From positions 28,576 through 92,575 of the forward strand of contig CADAQM010000014.1 of assembly GCA_902790135.1 (NCBI GenBank): a stretch of DNA of 64,000 bases, in the 5' to 3' direction. The notes under the pieces were generated by a model. The model saw only the letters and a program-made list of their open reading frames with translations. It made no database searches and was not told the DNA's origin. This stretch comes from an uncultured Coriobacteriaceae bacterium (GTDB lineage Bacteria; Actinomycetota; Coriobacteriia; Coriobacteriales; Atopobiaceae). This document shows positions 61,590 to 64,000 of the stretch, in pieces (the stretch's first letter is position 1; each line of letters starts with the position of its first letter). The position numbers and the translations under genes were made by a program.

Positions 61590-62954
61590 ATGGCGAGAAA
61601 ATTCAAGTCCATGGACGGTAACAACGCCGCGGCGTACGTGTCGTATGCGTTTACCGAGGTGGCGGGCATCTACCCGATCACCCCGTCCAGCCCCATGGCC
61701 GACTACGTCGACCAGTGGGCAGCTCAGGGCCAGAAGAACATCTTCGGCACGCCTGTCAAGGTTGTCGAGATGGAGTCCGAGGCTGGCGCCGCCGGTGCCG
61801 TCCACGGCTCGCTGGGCGCTGGCGCTATCACCACCACCTACACGGCGTCCCAGGGCCTGCTTCTGATGATCCCCAACATGTACAAGATCGCCGGCGAGGG
61901 CCTGCCCTCCGTGTTCCACGTGTCCGCCCGTACCGTGGCGTCCCACGCGCTGAACATCTTTGGCGATCACTCCGACGTCATGGCCTGCCGTCAGACCGGC
62001 TTCGCCATGCTCGCCGAGGGTAGCGTCCAGGAGGTCATGGACCTCTCGGCCGTCGCTCATCTGTCCGCCATCAAGGGTCGCGTGCCGTTCATCAACTTCT
62101 TCGACGGCTTCCGCACCTCCCACGAGATCCAGAAGGTCGCCCTCTGGGACTACAACGATCTCGCCGAGCTGTGCGACATGGAGGCCGTCCAGGCGTTCCG
62201 CGACCACGCCCTGAACCCCGAGCATCCGCATGCCCGTGGCTCCCACGAGAACGACGACACCTTCTTCCAGCATCGCGAGGCCTGCAACGAGGCTTACAAC
62301 GCGCTGCCGGCAGTCGTCGAGGACTACATGAACAAGGTGAACGAGAAGCTTGGCACCAGCTATCACCTGTTCGACTACTACGGCGCCGATGACGCCACCC
62401 GCGTCGTCATCTGCATGGGCTCCTTCTGCGAAACCCTCGAGGAGGTTGTCGACTACCTCAACGCTCACGGCGAGAAGGTCGGCCTGGTCAAGGTCCGTCT
62501 GTATCGTCCGTGGTCGGTGGAGCACTTCATCGCTGCACTGCCCAAGAGGGTCGAGGCCATCGCCGTTCTCGACCGCACCAAGGAGCCCGGCTCCATCGGT
62601 GAGCCCCTCTACCAGGATGTCATCACCTCCCTCTTCGAGGCTGGCATCACCGGCCTCAAGGTCATCGGCGGCCGTTACGGCCTCGGCTCCAAGGACACGC
62701 CTCCCGCGTCCGCCTTTGCCGTCTTCGCTGAGCTGGCCAAGTCCAACCCCAAGCGCGAGTTCACCATCGGCATCGTGGACGACGTCACCAACCTCTCCCT
62801 CGAGGAGATGGAGGATGTCCCCAACACCGCAGACCCCTCCACCATCGAGTGCAAGTTCTGGGGCATCGGCGGCGACGGTACCGTGGGCGCCAACAAGAAC
62901 TCCATCAAGATCATCGGCCCCGATCCGCTCGCCCTACTATGTGACCAAGGCTGA
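61590..62954 (+). pseudogene. nifJ: Pyruvate:ferredoxin oxidoreductase, N-terminal part up to out-of-frame deletion
   Basis: AAGGAGAGG precedes ATG. Residues 1-443 are a normal PFOR domain I/II: NAAAYVSYAFTEVAGIYPITPSSPMADY, MESEAGAAGAVHGSLGAGA, NIFGDHSDVMACRQTGFAML and GTVGANKNSIKIIG. PFOR oxidises pyruvate to acetyl-CoA and reduces ferredoxin. Immediately after IKIIG (62918) the frame runs into unrelated PDPLALLCDQG and stops, whereas the next conserved segment (PIRSPYYVTKAD) continues in a different frame from 62920. About 31 residues expected here are absent: a deletion of about 92 or 95 nt. Confidence 0.85.
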
Positions 62955-64000
62955 CTTCGTGGCTTGCCACAACCCGTCCTACATCACCAAGGGCTTCAAG
63001 ATGGTCCGCGACGTCAAGCCCGGCGGCACCTTCCTGATCAACTGCCAGTGGAACCTCGAGGAGCTTGATAAGCACCTCAACGCCGCTGCCAAGCGCTATA
63101 TCGCCAACAACGACATCCACGTCTACCTGATCAACGCCATCGACCTGGCGCTCCAGGTTGGCATGGGCAAGCGCACCAACACCATCCTCCAGTCCGCCTT
63201 CTTCGCACTGGCCAAGGTCCTTCCCGCCGAGGAGGCCATCCAGTACATGAAGGACGCGGCCGAGCACTCCTACGCCAAGAAGGGCCAGGCCATCGTCGAG
63301 GCCAACTGGAAGGCCATCGATGCCGGCGCCACCGCGTTCCAGGAGATCGAGATCCCCGAGAGCTGGAAGACCGCTACCGACGAGCCGACCGTCCTGACCC
63401 TCGAGGGTCGCGAGGCCATCGTCAAGCAGGTCAAGCAGCTCCTGCACCCGATCGACATGATGGACGGCTACAGCCTCAAGGTCTCCGACTTCAAGGACAT
63501 CGCCGACGGCCAGTTCGAGCTCGGCGCCTCCGCCTACGAGAAGCGCGGCGTTGCCGTCTTCGTGCCGCGTTGGGACGAGTCCAAGTGCATCCAGTGCAAC
63601 AACTGCGCCAACGTCTGCCCGCACGCCACCATCCGTCCGTTCGCTCTGAACGCCGATGAGGCTGCCGCCGCACCCGAGTCCATGCGCACCATCCCGCTGG
63701 CTCCCGCCAAGAAGTTCCCCGACATGGTCTACACCCTCGCCATCAGCCCGCTCGACTGCATGGGCTGCGGCGTCTGCGCCGGCGTCTGCCCGCGTGGTGC
63801 CCTCACCATGGTCGGCCAGGAGGAGGAGCTTGCCCAGCAGGAGGCCTTCGACTACGCCGTCGCCAACATTACCGAGAAGCCCGAGACCATCGCCAACAAC
63901 GTCAAGGGCATCCAGTTCAAGAAGCCGCTGCTTGAGTTCTCCGGCTCCTGCGCAGGCTGCGCCGAGACCGCATACGCTCGCCTCGTGACCCAGGTCGCCG
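62920..64000 (+). pseudogene. nifJ: Pyruvate:ferredoxin oxidoreductase, downstream part, runs off the window
   Basis: An open frame without its own start continues PFOR: ADFVACHNPSYITKGFKM, INCQWNLEELDKHLN, then two [4Fe-4S] sets CIQCNNCANVCP (from 63586) and CMGCGVCAGVCP, and SGSCAGCAETAYARL of the thiamine-diphosphate domain at the window end. It is intact in sequence up to 64000 and lies one frame off the N-terminal part. Conservation of the downstream frame suggests a very recent lesion or an assembly error. Confidence 0.85.

Overview
The window looks like a chromosomal segment of a high-GC Gram-positive anaerobe of the class Coriobacteriia (Actinomycetota), most likely the Olsenella/Atopobium group. 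This is an inference from gene content: a pyruvate:ferredoxin oxidoreductase, an arginine-linked carbamate kinase, a TIGR03905-type TSCPD protein, a class C sortase pilus locus and an actinobacterial kinase/phosphatase/FHA/SEDS/PBP cluster. No 16S gene is present to confirm it. Starts are ATG, GTG and TTG. No CRISPR array, prophage or intact insertion sequence was seen.

Layout. 1-17.3 kb is a cell-envelope glycopolymer locus. It holds a ColD-type DegT enzyme, a fused phosphomannomutase/GDP-mannose pyrophosphorylase, a TupA-like ATP-grasp protein, an Fe-S F420-dehydrogenase-like protein with a CapA-like protein, several glycosyltransferases, a YidC-domain/sulfatase fusion, a CDP-glycerol glycerophosphotransferase-like protein and a DPM1-like transferase with a DUF2304 partner. 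17.6-21 kb holds typA, an unknown gene and a TRIC/UPF0126 channel. 21.1-21.5 kb holds tRNA-Ser(GGA), an abutting 5'-truncated tRNA-Ser(CGA) and a 62-bp tandem palindromic repeat. 21.6-24.8 kb is argG-argH behind an arginine-rich leader peptide and a terminator, read here as a ribosome-mediated attenuator. 25.4-34.5 kb is a pilus operon: major pilin, minor pilin, large tip adhesin and two class C sortases.

34.5-35.2 kb is non-coding and carries a 21-nt tandem repeat and a perfect 22-bp inverted repeat. It is followed by an orphan nuclease-fold gene, then purB, a TSCPD protein, a Tat lipoprotein, a two-component system, purC, a small membrane protein and tRNA-Arg(CCT). 43.6-53.2 kb (minus strand) is an almost gapless growth and division operon: membrane kinase, FhaA-like, FhaB-like, PP2C phosphatase, a SEDS-PBP fusion and a PASTA kinase. 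53.4-64 kb holds tRNA-Leu(CAG) with a second 62-bp repeat array, a frameshifted glycerophosphodiesterase, a NifX-like protein, serS, tRNA-Arg(ACG), tRNA-Ser(GCT) with a duplicated 3' end, gluQ, arcC, an aminotransferase-like protein and a pyruvate:ferredoxin oxidoreductase gene broken by an out-of-frame deletion.

How it fits together. The first 17 kb and the kinase operon both serve envelope assembly: one builds surface glycan, the other links muropeptide sensing to septal or lateral wall synthesis. The pilus operon supplies surface adhesion. ArgG/ArgH make arginine, while ArcC belongs to the opposite, ATP-yielding arginine catabolism; palindromes upstream of both could be shared ArgR-type operators. 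Three loci (PMM-GMP fusion, glycerophosphodiesterase, pyruvate:ferredoxin oxidoreductase) have reading-frame peculiarities that should be checked against raw reads before being taken as biology.
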